NCBI GenBank assembly: GCA_002338565.1
Contig: DDIN01000006.1
Location: forward strand, 62,001 to 126,000
Reading direction: 5' to 3'
DNA: 64,000 nt
Source of the DNA: Hyphomonadaceae bacterium UBA1849
GTDB taxonomy: Bacteria > Pseudomonadota > Alphaproteobacteria > Caulobacterales > Hyphomonadaceae
Below the pieces are notes generated by a model that had not been told where the DNA came from, did not search any database, and was given only the letters and a program-made list of their open reading frames with translations. The position numbers and the translations under genes were made by a program. Within the stretch, counting starts at the first letter, position 1, and every line of letters starts with the position of its first letter. This document shows positions 46,432 through 55,086 of this stretch, in pieces.

Positions 46432-47523
46432 CTAAGCAGCCGCTGCGTTTGTGTAGACGACAAAGCCACTGATTAGCAGCACTGCCACGAGAGACGTCGG
46501 CAGGAAGATCTTCCAGCCAAGACGCATGAGTTGGTCGTAACGGTAGCGCGGCACGAGCGCACGAACGAACGCAAACATGAAGAACACGAAAGTCACTTTC
46601 AGAGCGAACCAGAATGCCCCGATCAGGCTTTCAAACGTGCCTGTACCCAGGAGGCCCGCCAGCGTGTTCTCATTGAATAGGCCGAGATCGCCCACCGGAG
46701 AATGCCAACCGCCGAGGAACAGAACGCTCGTCATCGCGCACATCAGCGTGATTGCAATCTGCTCACCCAGATAAATAAGAAGGAATGGCGTGCCGGAATA
46801 CTCAACCTGATACCCTGCGACGAGCTCTGACTCAGCTTCCGGAAGGTCAAACGGTGGACGGTTCGTCTCAGCCAGCGCCGAGATGAAGAAAATCACCATC
46901 ATCGGGAACATCACGATAATCGTCGGCAGCTTGAAAGCGTACCAATTCCAGAAACCGCCCGTCTGGGATTCAACGATGGTTGTGAGGTTCATCGAACCAG
47001 ACAGCAGAATGACCGTAACGAGAACAAAGCCAATGGAAACCTCATAAGAGACCATCTGTGCTGCCGACCGCAGGCCACCGAGGAACGGATATTTCGAGTT
47101 CGACGCCCAACCGGCCATGATCACGCCGTAGACACCGAGTGACGACATTGCGAGCAGGTAGAGAACACCAACGTTCAGATCAGAAACGACCCAGCCTGGC
47201 GCAATCGGAACAACTGCCCAACAGATCAGGGACAGCGTCGTCGCTAGGATCGGTGCGATCATGAAGACCGTTTTGTTCGCACCGGCCGGAATGATCATTT
47301 CCTTCAGAACAAACTTACCGAAGTCGGCAAACGACTGAAACAGACCAAAGGGGCCAACAACGTTCGGTCCCTTACGGAGCATGGTGCCCGCGAGAACCTT
47401 ACGGTCAAAATAGAGAAGGAAGGCAATCGCCAGAAGAAGAACGACAGTTACCAGCAGGATTTGCCCGAGCGAAAGCAGCACGAGCAAAATCGGGTTTTCT
47501 GTCCATCCGAGAAACTGTTCCAT
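46432..47523 (-). CDS. nuoH: NADH-quinone oxidoreductase subunit H
   Basis: Membrane subunit that forms the quinone-binding site with NuoB and NuoD, 363 residues with about eight helices. Conserved blocks are FLLYFDRKVLAGTMLRKGPNVVGPFGLFQ and the ALAETNRPPFDLPEAESELVAGY loop, typical of the family. It is 9 bases after nuoG. Confidence 0.97.
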   Translation of the reverse strand: MEQFLGWTENPILLVLLSLGQILLVTVVLLLAIAFLLYFDRKVLAGTMLRKGPNVVGPFGLFQSFADFGKFVLKEMIIPAGANKTVFMIAPILATTLSLICWAVVPIAPGWVVSDLNVGVLYLLAMSSLGVYGVIMAGWASNSKYPFLGGLRSAAQMVSYEVSIGFVLVTVILLSGSMNLTTIVESQTGGFWNWYAFKLPTIIVMFPMMVIFFISALAETNRPPFDLPEAESELVAGYQVEYSGTPFLLIYLGEQIAITLMCAMTSVLFLGGWHSPVGDLGLFNENTLAGLLGTGTFESLIGAFWFALKVTFVFFMFAFVRALVPRYRYDQLMRLGWKIFLPTSLVAVLLISGFVVYTNAAAA

Positions 47524-47532
47524 GACGAGCCC

Positions 47533-49650
47533 CTACTCCGCTGCTGCGGAGACCTCCAGAGTTTGCTTCTGCAGTGAACACTCAGCCATAGTAGCTGACG
47601 CACGTGCGATCGGATTTGTGAGATAGAAGTCGCCGATCGGACAGAAGACCGGATCGTCCGACAGCGATTCTGTAGCCGCAGGCAATGGCGCGGACAGAGC
47701 TTCGGCACCGGCATTACCAGGAGCGAAATTCATGCCCGCGAAGCTTGGCACATCTTCACGTAGCGCATCACGAATCTGGTCAGCGCTGTTGTAAGGAAGC
47801 GTTTTACCGACGAGATCAGAAAGCGCGCGGAAAATCGCCCATTCTTCTTTCGCAGCACCTTTAGGCTGAACGGCAGCCGTCGTCATCTGAACGCGGCCTT
47901 CTGTGTTCACGTAAGTCGCGGTTTTTTCAGTGTAAGCGGCTGTCGGCAGAATAACGTCTGCGCGGCTTGCGCCTGCGTCACCATGGCTTCCGAGATAGAC
48001 GACGAAGCTGTCACCGAATTGCGACATCGGAACTTCATCCACCCCTAGAAGAATGACCGTATCGAGGTCTGCGCAATTCGAAGCTAGATACTCCGAAGCG
48101 GACTTAGCGCCCTCACCCGGCAGGAATCCGACATCCAGAGCGCCAACACGAGACGCAGCGTTGTGAAGTACACCGAAGCCAGCCCAGGCATCGTCACCTG
48201 AAACGATCGCGCCACATTCAAGCGCAAGATCATGAGCTGCTTTCAGCGTAGCGTAACCGCCATCACCAACAAGCGCCTTCTCACCAACAACGATCATTGG
48301 CTTGTTCGCAGTCTTCAGAACGTCGCCGAATGCACCAAGGTCCTTCAGTCCTGAAGTGGATGACGCAACATGCGTGTAATCATAGGTCAGATCATGCGGT
48401 TCGCCGATAAGGCCAACTTGCAGATCATTCCAGAGCCATGCCTTACGAATGCGTGCGTTCCAGACTGCTGCTTCAACGCGTGGATTGGCGCCAATAATGA
48501 GAAGCGCATCTGCTTCCTCTACGCCCATAAGCGTCGGGTTCAGAATGTAGCTTTCACGCGGCAGTGTTTCACCAGACGGTGTGACACCCAATTGCTGACC
48601 TGACAGCCGACAGTCGAGCGCTTTTGCGCCAACTGCTGTCATCAGGTCTTTCGCTGCTTTCATACCTTCTACGCAAGCAAGGTCACCTGCAAACGCTGCA
48701 ATACGGGATGCGTCACCTTTGAGCTTCTCTGCGACGACCGAAAGCGCTTCGGACCAGTCAGCCGGGCGCAGTTTACCGTTTTCACGAACATAAGGCGTAT
48801 CAAGACGCTGGCGACCGAGACCGTCCCAAACAAAACGGGACTTATCTGACAGCCACTCTTCGTTCACTTCCTCATTCACGCGCGGCATGATGCGCATAAC
48901 TGCAGCACCTTTAGCGTCGACGCGAATTGAGGAGCCGATAGCGTCCATCACATCGATAGACTCGGTTTTGCGAAGTTCCCAAGGGCGCGCATTAAACGCG
49001 TACGGCTTGGAGGTCAGCGCGCCAACCGGACACAAATCAATCACGTTGCCGGAAAGTTCGGATGTGAGAGACTGCTCGAGATATGTCGTGATCTCTGCGT
49101 CTTCACCACGGCTAATCATGCCGATCTCTTCAACGCCAGCTACTTCCGCAACAAAGCGCACGCAACGCGTACACTGGATGCAGCGCGTCATGATTGTTTT
49201 GACGAGCGGCCCCATATTTTTGTCTTCGACCGCGCGCTTGTTCATTTCATAGCGCGAGTCAGAGCGACCATAAGCGACGGCCTGATCCTGCAGGTCACAC
49301 TCGCCGCCCTGGTCACAAATCGGACAATCAAGCGGGTGGTTGATGAGCAGGAATTCCATCACACCGTTGCGAGCGTTCTCGACGTATTCCCCTTTGGTAT
49401 TGATGTTCGGAGGTGACCCATCAGGGTTCATCCGCATATCACCAACTGTCTGCGCACATGAGGCAATCGGCTTCGGTGCGCCCTCCCACTGAACGAGACA
49501 CATGCGGCAGTTACCTGCCACAGAGAGACGTTCGTGGAAGCAGAAACGTGGAATCTCAGCACCCGCTTCTTCACAGGCCTGAAGGAGCGTGTATTCGCGA
49601 GGAACTTCGACTTCTTTGCCGTCAACGACGAGTTTAAAGGTATCTGACAT
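47533..49650 (-). CDS. nuoG: NADH-quinone oxidoreductase subunit G
   Basis: Largest peripheral-arm subunit, with iron-sulfur clusters N1b, N4 and N5 and a molybdopterin-like domain without cofactor. Visible motifs are CFHERLSVAGNCRMCLV (2Fe-2S), HPLDCPICDQGGECDLQD, TRCIQCTRCVRF and CPVGALTSKP. It has 705 residues, the alphaproteobacterial/mitochondrial size and shorter than the 908 of E. coli. It is 5 bases after nuoF. Confidence 0.97.
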   Translation of the reverse strand: MSDTFKLVVDGKEVEVPREYTLLQACEEAGAEIPRFCFHERLSVAGNCRMCLVQWEGAPKPIASCAQTVGDMRMNPDGSPPNINTKGEYVENARNGVMEFLLINHPLDCPICDQGGECDLQDQAVAYGRSDSRYEMNKRAVEDKNMGPLVKTIMTRCIQCTRCVRFVAEVAGVEEIGMISRGEDAEITTYLEQSLTSELSGNVIDLCPVGALTSKPYAFNARPWELRKTESIDVMDAIGSSIRVDAKGAAVMRIMPRVNEEVNEEWLSDKSRFVWDGLGRQRLDTPYVRENGKLRPADWSEALSVVAEKLKGDASRIAAFAGDLACVEGMKAAKDLMTAVGAKALDCRLSGQQLGVTPSGETLPRESYILNPTLMGVEEADALLIIGANPRVEAAVWNARIRKAWLWNDLQVGLIGEPHDLTYDYTHVASSTSGLKDLGAFGDVLKTANKPMIVVGEKALVGDGGYATLKAAHDLALECGAIVSGDDAWAGFGVLHNAASRVGALDVGFLPGEGAKSASEYLASNCADLDTVILLGVDEVPMSQFGDSFVVYLGSHGDAGASRADVILPTAAYTEKTATYVNTEGRVQMTTAAVQPKGAAKEEWAIFRALSDLVGKTLPYNSADQIRDALREDVPSFAGMNFAPGNAGAEALSAPLPAATESLSDDPVFCPIGDFYLTNPIARASATMAECSLQKQTLEVSAAAE

Positions 49651-49655
49651 ATGCC

Positions 49656-50960
49656 TTACTCCGCCGCTACGCTGGCGCCCTGAACGAGGGGCTTGCCAAT
49701 TCGATAATTAGAAATGCGCTCTTCAATCTCGTGACGGAAGTGACGAATAAGGCCCTGAACAGGCCATGCCGCAGCATCACCGAGTGCGCAGATCGTGTGG
49801 CCTTCAACCTGACCAGCTACGTCGAGCAGCATGTCAATTTCTGAATGCTCAGCTTCGCCGCGCGCCATACGTTCAAGAACGCGCCACATCCAGCCAGTAC
49901 CTTCACGGCAAGGCGTGCACTGGCCACAGCTCTCATGCTTGTAGAAATAGCTGATACGCGCGATGGCTTTCACGATGTCCGTGGAATTATCCATGACGAT
50001 CATTCCGGCCGTACCGAGGCCAGAACGCACTTCACGGAGCGCGTCAAAGTCCATCAGAACCGTGTCACAAATCTCACGCGGCAGAAGAGGAACGGAAGAA
50101 CCGCCCGGAATAACTGCTTTCAGATTTTCCCAGCCGCCGCGAACGCCGCCGCAATGCTCTTCGATGAGTTGTTTCATCGGAATAGACATCGCTTCTTCTA
50201 CGTTGCACGGCTTGTTCACGTGACCGGAAATACAGAAAACCTTCGTGCCCTTGTTGTTGTCACGACCGAAACTGGAGAACCATTCCGCGCCGCGGCGCAG
50301 AATAGTCGGCGCAACAGCAATAGACTCAACGTTGTTCACCGTTGTCGGGCAACCATACAGGCCAGCATTTGCAGGGAATGGCGGCTTCAGACGCGGCTGG
50401 CCCTTCTTGCCTTCGAGGCTTTCCAGCAGCGCTGTTTCTTCACCGCAGATGTAAGCACCTGCACCGTGGTGAATATAAACATCGAAGTCCCAGCCATGGA
50501 CGTTGTCCTTACCGATCAGCTTGGCTTCATAAGCCTCCTTGACGGCCGCTTCCATACGCTCGCGCTCATAGATGTACTCACCGCGAAGGTAGATGTAGCA
50601 AGCGTGAGCACGCATTGCGTAAGACGCAACAAGGCAGCCTTCGATCAGCAGATGCGGATCATGGCGCATGATGTCTCGGTCTTTACAAGTACCCGGCTCA
50701 GACTCGTCGGCGTTCACCACAAGATAGTGCGGGCGATCACCAACTTGCTTCGGCATGAAGGTCCATTTCAGACCTGTCGGGAAGCCAGCGCCGCCGCGAC
50801 CGCGCAGACCGGATGCCTTGATCTGGTCACAGATCCAGTCACGGCCACACTGCAGCATATCGCGCGTCAGGTGCCATGCACCACGCTTTTTAGCGGCCTC
50901 CAGAGACCAGTCTTCCCGGCCGTAGAGGTTAGTGAAAATGCGATCCTTGTCCTCAAGCAC
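49656..50960 (-). CDS. nuoF: NADH-quinone oxidoreductase subunit F
   Basis: NADH- and FMN-binding catalytic subunit. The nucleotide site is GLRGRGGAGFPTGLKW, the FMN region NADESEPGTCKDRDIM, and the 4Fe-4S N3 motif ESCGQCTPCREGTGW. It has 434 residues. It lies 45 bases downstream of nuoE. Confidence 0.97.
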   Translation of the reverse strand: MLEDKDRIFTNLYGREDWSLEAAKKRGAWHLTRDMLQCGRDWICDQIKASGLRGRGGAGFPTGLKWTFMPKQVGDRPHYLVVNADESEPGTCKDRDIMRHDPHLLIEGCLVASYAMRAHACYIYLRGEYIYERERMEAAVKEAYEAKLIGKDNVHGWDFDVYIHHGAGAYICGEETALLESLEGKKGQPRLKPPFPANAGLYGCPTTVNNVESIAVAPTILRRGAEWFSSFGRDNNKGTKVFCISGHVNKPCNVEEAMSIPMKQLIEEHCGGVRGGWENLKAVIPGGSSVPLLPREICDTVLMDFDALREVRSGLGTAGMIVMDNSTDIVKAIARISYFYKHESCGQCTPCREGTGWMWRVLERMARGEAEHSEIDMLLDVAGQVEGHTICALGDAAAWPVQGLIRHFRHEIEERISNYRIGKPLVQGASVAAE

Positions 50961-51005
50961 AGCTGCGCTCCTTCAAGGTTACAAGCGGATTATGGGTCAT
51001 AACGA

Positions 51006-52046
51006 TCATGACTTTTTCTTCTCCGCCAGTTCCTGAGCCTGCGGGATCCAGCGCTCGCGCGCGACCCGGCCTTTGAAGCTCAGATACTCATCAATCCATG
51101 CCATTTCTGGCTCGCCCCAGGCAGCGATCTGTTCGAAATAGAACACACCAAGGGAGTTAAGCTTTTTGACCAGAACGGGTCCGATACCTTTGATCGTTTC
51201 AAGGTTGTCTGCCTCGCCCTTCGCAGGTGCTTCGACAACTTCCGGGCGCTTTTTGTCATCGGTCTCTTCTGGAAGCTCGGCAGTTGCTTCGACAGCTGCA
51301 TCAGCAGCTTTCTTCTCAGCTTTCACTGTCTTAGCTTTTTTAACCTTAGCTGTCTTCGCGCCGAGTGGCTGAAGATCGGACTCTGGAAGTTCGGACGGCG
51401 CATTGGGCAATCCGCTGATACCAGCAGGAACGGAACCATCGTAAAGCGCGCTATCGATCAATGTTATGGCGTCACCCTCAGGCGCGGAGCGTTCGCGTGC
51501 AACGAAATTACCCGGCTCAACTGCAACGCCGTTCTCAAGTTTGTCGATAATCTCTGCAAACGTGTCCGACGTCAGGTCTTCATAGTAATAGTCATTGATC
51601 TGAACCATCGCGCCATTCACGCACGCGCCCAGACACTCGACTTCTTCCCATGACAGGCGGCCAGACTCGTTGACCTGAAAGGCTTTACCAATCTTGTTCT
51701 GGCAAATCTCTTTGAGATCATTCGCACCGCGCAGCATGCAAGGCGTCGTGCCGCAAAGCTGAACGTGGAACTTACCAACAGGCTGAAGACGGAACATCGT
51801 GTAGAAAGTCGCGACTTCGTACACGCGAATGTATGGCATTTCGAGACGCTCTGCGACTTCGCGCATTGCAGGCTCAGATAACCAGCCACCATTATCCTTC
51901 TGCGCAAGCCACAGAAGCGGGATTACCGCTGAACGCTTGCGGTCTTCAGGATACTTCGCGAGCCAGAATGAGATTTTGCCTTCTGTTTCAGACGCAAACT
52001 CAAACGTTTCACCGCCAGCTTCCAGATCAAAACGACGAACAGCCAT
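51006..52046 (-). CDS. nuoE: NADH-quinone oxidoreductase subunit E with C-terminal HhH extension
   Basis: 24-kDa-type thioredoxin-fold subunit carrying 2Fe-2S cluster N1a, ligated by Cys98, Cys103, Cys138 and Cys142 (LCGTTPC and CLGACVNG). The protein has 346 residues, about twice the length of E. coli NuoE (166). After the core comes an alanine/lysine/glutamate-rich linker (about 225-280) and a helix-hairpin-helix-like domain (LETIKGIGPVLVKKLNSLG and the following WIDEYL segment, about 283-340). Extended NuoE of this kind occurs in other alphaproteobacteria; the tail's role is not known. Its start overlaps the nuoD stop by 1 base. Confidence 0.94.
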   Translation of the reverse strand: MAVRRFDLEAGGETFEFASETEGKISFWLAKYPEDRKRSAVIPLLWLAQKDNGGWLSEPAMREVAERLEMPYIRVYEVATFYTMFRLQPVGKFHVQLCGTTPCMLRGANDLKEICQNKIGKAFQVNESGRLSWEEVECLGACVNGAMVQINDYYYEDLTSDTFAEIIDKLENGVAVEPGNFVARERSAPEGDAITLIDSALYDGSVPAGISGLPNAPSELPESDLQPLGAKTAKVKKAKTVKAEKKAADAAVEATAELPEETDDKKRPEVVEAPAKGEADNLETIKGIGPVLVKKLNSLGVFYFEQIAAWGEPEMAWIDEYLSFKGRVARERWIPQAQELAEKKKS

Positions 52047-53242
52047 TAGCGGTCAATCTCCCCGAATACGATGTCGAGAGACCCCAGAATGGCAGAAACG
52101 TCAGCCAGCTGGTGCCCTTTAGACAGGTAATCCATTGCGTGCAGGTGCGGGAAACCCGGAGCGCGGATTTTAAGACGATATGGACGGTTAGTGCCATCCG
52201 AAACGAGGTACACGCCGAACTCACCCTTCGGCGCTTCAACTGCGGTGTAAGTTTCACCAGCAGGAACTTTGAAGCCCTCTGTGTAGAGTTTGAAGTGGTG
52301 GATGAGAGCTTCCATTGAGCGCTTCATTTCACCACGGCGTGGAGGTGCGATCTTGGAGCTCTTTGCTAGCACAGGGCCCGGCTCCATCAGTTCGATACAC
52401 TGACGTATGATTTTCACTGACTCACGCATCTCTTCCATACGGCAGACATAGCGGTCATAGCAGTCGCCGTGCTTACCGACAGGAATCTTGAAGTCGAGTT
52501 CGTTATAGCACTCATAAGGCTGCGCGCGACGCAGGTCCCAGGCCATGCCCGAACCACGAACCATGACACCTGAGAAACCCCAATCGAGCGCGTCCTGAAC
52601 GGACACAACGCCGACGTCACAGTTACGCTGCTTGAAGATACGGTTATCCGTCAGAAGACCTTCCATATCGTCGCAAACCGGCAGGAACTCATCGCAGAAC
52701 TTCAGGATATCATCGAGAAGCTCGGGCGGGAGATCTTGGTGAACACCGCCCGGGCGGAAATAAGCCGCGTGCATGCGTGAACCACATGCGCGCTCGTAGA
52801 ATACGCAAAGCTTTTCGCGCTCCTCAAAGCCCCATGTGATTGGCGTCAGCGCGCCAACATCCATCGCCTGTGTGGTGATGTTCAGAATGTGGTTAGAGAT
52901 ACGGCCGATCTCGCTGTAGAGAACGCGGATCAGGCTTGCACGACGTGGCACTTCGAGACCAAGAAGTTTCTCGATCGCCAGGCAGTATGCGTGCTCCTGG
53001 TTCATCGGCGCCACATAGTCGAGACGATCAAAATACGGCAGAGCCTGAAGATAGGTCTTGTACTCGATCAGCTTCTCTGTACCGCGGTGCAGAAGACCGA
53101 TGTGCGGATCAACGCGCTCAACGATCTCGCCATCCATTTCAACAACCATACGCAGAACGCCGTGCGCCGCAGGGTGCTGAGGACCGAAGTTGAACGTAAA
53201 GCTACGATCGTCAGGATTGTGGGCTTGTCCGTCAGCCATCAC
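52046..53242 (-). CDS. nuoD: NADH-quinone oxidoreductase subunit D
   Basis: 49-kDa-type subunit that lines the quinone pocket, related to hydrogenase large subunits. Motifs include FNFGPQHPAAHGVLR, HIGLLHRGTEKLIE, YFDRLDYVAPMNQEHAY and the C-terminal LGSLDIVFGEIDR. It has 398 residues. Its start overlaps the nuoC stop. NuoC and NuoD are separate here, unlike the fused NuoCD of E. coli. Confidence 0.97.
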   Translation of the reverse strand: MMADGQAHNPDDRSFTFNFGPQHPAAHGVLRMVVEMDGEIVERVDPHIGLLHRGTEKLIEYKTYLQALPYFDRLDYVAPMNQEHAYCLAIEKLLGLEVPRRASLIRVLYSEIGRISNHILNITTQAMDVGALTPITWGFEEREKLCVFYERACGSRMHAAYFRPGGVHQDLPPELLDDILKFCDEFLPVCDDMEGLLTDNRIFKQRNCDVGVVSVQDALDWGFSGVMVRGSGMAWDLRRAQPYECYNELDFKIPVGKHGDCYDRYVCRMEEMRESVKIIRQCIELMEPGPVLAKSSKIAPPRRGEMKRSMEALIHHFKLYTEGFKVPAGETYTAVEAPKGEFGVYLVSDGTNRPYRLKIRAPGFPHLHAMDYLSKGHQLADVSAILGSLDIVFGEIDR

Positions 53243-53859
53243 TCAGCTCCCTCGGTCGCTTTCTCATCGCCTGGAATGACTGCCTGAGCGCCTTCCCATG
53301 GTGAGAGGAAATCAAAGTTACGGTATTCCTGAACGAGCTTAACCGGCTCATACACGACACGCTTTTCGAGCTCGTCGTAACGAACTTCAACATAACCCGT
53401 TAGCGGGAAGTCTTTGCGCAGCGGGTGCCCCTCGAAACCATAGTCCGTGAGGAGACGGCGCATGTCTGTGTTGCCTGCGAACAGGACGCCATACATGTCA
53501 AGCGCCTCACGCTCGAACCACTCAGCGCACGGGAAGATTTCCACGATGCTTGGAACAGCTGTTTCTGCGTCGGTGCTGACTTTCACACGGATGCGCTGAT
53601 TCATACGCATACTGAGCATGTGATACACAATCTCGAAGCGCTCACGGCGCTCCGGGAAATCCACGCCACATACGTCAATCAGAGTTTCAAAGCGGCACTG
53701 GCTGTCATCGCGCAAAAACTTGATCAGAGATCGGATCTGGTCGCGCACACAATGGATGGTGAGTTCGCCTTGCGTAATCTCCCAGCGCTGAACCGCATGC
53801 GGCTCGGCGTGAGCAATGTGATCAGCAAGATCGTTCAGAGTCTCGTCCACGTCGTTCAC
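53239..53859 (-). CDS. nuoC: NADH-quinone oxidoreductase subunit C
   Basis: 30-kDa-type peripheral subunit, 206 residues. The family signature CAEWFEREALDMYGVLFAGNTDMRRLLTDYGFEGHPLRKDFPL is intact near residues 115-157. It lies one base after nuoB and overlaps nuoD. Confidence 0.97.
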   Translation of the reverse strand: MNDVDETLNDLADHIAHAEPHAVQRWEITQGELTIHCVRDQIRSLIKFLRDDSQCRFETLIDVCGVDFPERRERFEIVYHMLSMRMNQRIRVKVSTDAETAVPSIVEIFPCAEWFEREALDMYGVLFAGNTDMRRLLTDYGFEGHPLRKDFPLTGYVEVRYDELEKRVVYEPVKLVQEYRNFDFLSPWEGAQAVIPGDEKATEGAE

Positions 53860-53860
53860 C

Positions 53861-54433
53861 TTATCGCTCGATCGTACCTTCGCGACGGATCTTCTTCTGA
53901 AGCTGAAGGAGACCGTACACGAGCGCCTCTGCCGTCGGAGGACAGCCAGGAATATAGATGTCTACAGGAACGATCCGGTCACATCCGCGGACGACCGAAT
54001 AGCTGTAGTGATAATAGCCGCCGCCATTGGCACACGACCCCATAGAGATCACGTAGCGAGGCTCAGGCATCTGGTCGTAAACCTTGCGGAGCGCTGGAGC
54101 CATCTTGTTTGTCAGCGTACCGGCTACAATCATCACGTCAGACTGACGGGGCGACCCACGAGGCGCCATACCGAAACGTTCGAGGTCGTAGCGCGGGTTA
54201 CCCGCATGCATCATCTCGACCGCGCAGCATGCGAGACCGAAAGTCATCCACATCAGCGAGCCTGTACGCGCCCAGGTGATCAGATCATCTGCAGCTGCGA
54301 CGAAGAAACCTTTATCCGCGAGCTCATCGCTCAGCCCCGCGAAAAACGGGTCGTCACCACGAACTGGACCAGCGCCTTCGACGCCAGCCCGACCGCCTGA
54401 TAATGCGGGGATGTGATAGTCTTTATCGGCCAC
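53861..54433 (-). CDS. nuoB: NADH-quinone oxidoreductase subunit B
   Basis: PSST-type subunit carrying cluster N2, the last iron-sulfur centre before quinone. Cluster ligands are in FGLACCAVEMMH, GSCANGGGYYHYSY and PGCPPTAEALVYG. I choose GTG 54433 as start (190 residues): it overlaps the nuoA stop by one base (TAGTG) and has a GGAG ribosome-binding site 8 bases upstream. ATG at 54463 would sit inside nuoA and add 10 residues. Confidence 0.95.
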   Translation of the reverse strand: MADKDYHIPALSGGRAGVEGAGPVRGDDPFFAGLSDELADKGFFVAAADDLITWARTGSLMWMTFGLACCAVEMMHAGNPRYDLERFGMAPRGSPRQSDVMIVAGTLTNKMAPALRKVYDQMPEPRYVISMGSCANGGGYYHYSYSVVRGCDRIVPVDIYIPGCPPTAEALVYGLLQLQKKIRREGTIER

Positions 54434-54807
54434 TATTCCCACTCCAGTGCGCCAGAGCGCCACTCATAAATGAAACCGACGGTCAGAACGCCGAGGAAAA
54501 CGACCATGGACCAAAAGCCGAAGACGCCAATCGTCCCGAGGCTAACTGCCCACGGGAAGAGGAAAGCGACCTCAAGGTCGAAAATAATGAAAAGGATGGC
54601 GACAAGATAGAAACGGACGTCGAACTTAAGACGCGCATCGTCAAATGCCTCAAAACCACATTCATACGCCGAGAGCTTCTCCGGGTCCGGCTTGGATGGC
54701 GCCAGAATGGTCGAGACGAGCAGGAAGGCGAAGCAAAGCCCTAATCCGATAACGAGGAAGATTATAACTGGCAGATAGTTCAGAAGAACAGGTTGCAGCT
54801 CGTTCAT
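54433..54807 (-). CDS. nuoA: NADH-quinone oxidoreductase subunit A
   Basis: Small membrane subunit at the peripheral/membrane junction, 124 residues, three helices. The conserved loop DPEKLSAYECGFEAFDDARLKFDVRFYLVAILFIIFDLE is complete. It is the first gene of the nuo operon, with an AGGG ribosome-binding site. The upstream 90 bases hold the likely promoter and a direct repeat. Confidence 0.97.
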   Translation of the reverse strand: MNELQPVLLNYLPVIIFLVIGLGLCFAFLLVSTILAPSKPDPEKLSAYECGFEAFDDARLKFDVRFYLVAILFIIFDLEVAFLFPWAVSLGTIGVFGFWSMVVFLGVLTVGFIYEWRSGALEWE

Positions 54808-54835
54808 GTCGATTCAGCCCTTCAATGTTCCATGC

Positions 54836-54864
54836 TGGTTATTCAGGTTTTCGTCAGGTTTCAA
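54836..54864 (-). promoter_or_regulatory. Possible nuo promoter with TCAGGTTT direct repeats
   Basis: On the minus strand TTGAAA (54859-54864), 17 bases, TAACCA (54836-54841) is the best promoter match before nuoA, although the -10 is weak. TCAGGTTT (plus-strand reading) occurs twice across the spacer and -35, at 54843-54850 and 54854-54861, 11 bases apart. A tandem operator is possible. Confidence 0.3.
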
Positions 54865-54897
54865 CCACGCAATTGTCTATCTTCGATAAAAGACCTT

Positions 54898-54924
54898 AAA
54901 AAAATTCCAGAAGTCCTGCTGGAA
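54898..54924 (-). terminator. Intrinsic terminator of the glmS-glmM-gmd-like genes
   Basis: On the minus strand TTCCAG, an 8-base loop, CTGGAA and then seven T. The stem is only six pairs and not GC-rich, but the T run is uninterrupted. It lies about 160 bases after the stop of the GDP-mannose dehydratase-like gene and before the nuo promoter region. Confidence 0.6.
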
Positions 54925-55086
54925 GGCAGGTTTCCGCAGGCGCACCACCACCCGGAAACGAAACTTACATCAAAATAGACTTTAAGCGTTGTCGCCTTAG
55001 CAACGGAGCTAGATCACTCTCACAGCAGTACAATGTTTAACCTGAAAATCAGGCAAGACAAAAGTCATACATTGAAGCAGCTCAGC
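54925..55086. other. Gap between the gmd-like gene and nuoA
   Basis: These 162 bases are AT-richer than the flanks and carry no convincing reading frame. They contain short inverted repeats CGTTG/CAACG (around 54987-55005) and AACCTGA-AAA-TCAGG (55039-55053), the latter repeating the TCAGGTT element found upstream of nuoA. Nothing else is recognised. Confidence 0.4.

Noticed and set aside
49845..51002. A 385-codon open frame on the plus strand opposite nuoF
   Set aside because: It lies wholly antisense to a well-supported gene, has no ribosome-binding site or family resemblance, and its length is explained by codon bias on the other strand.
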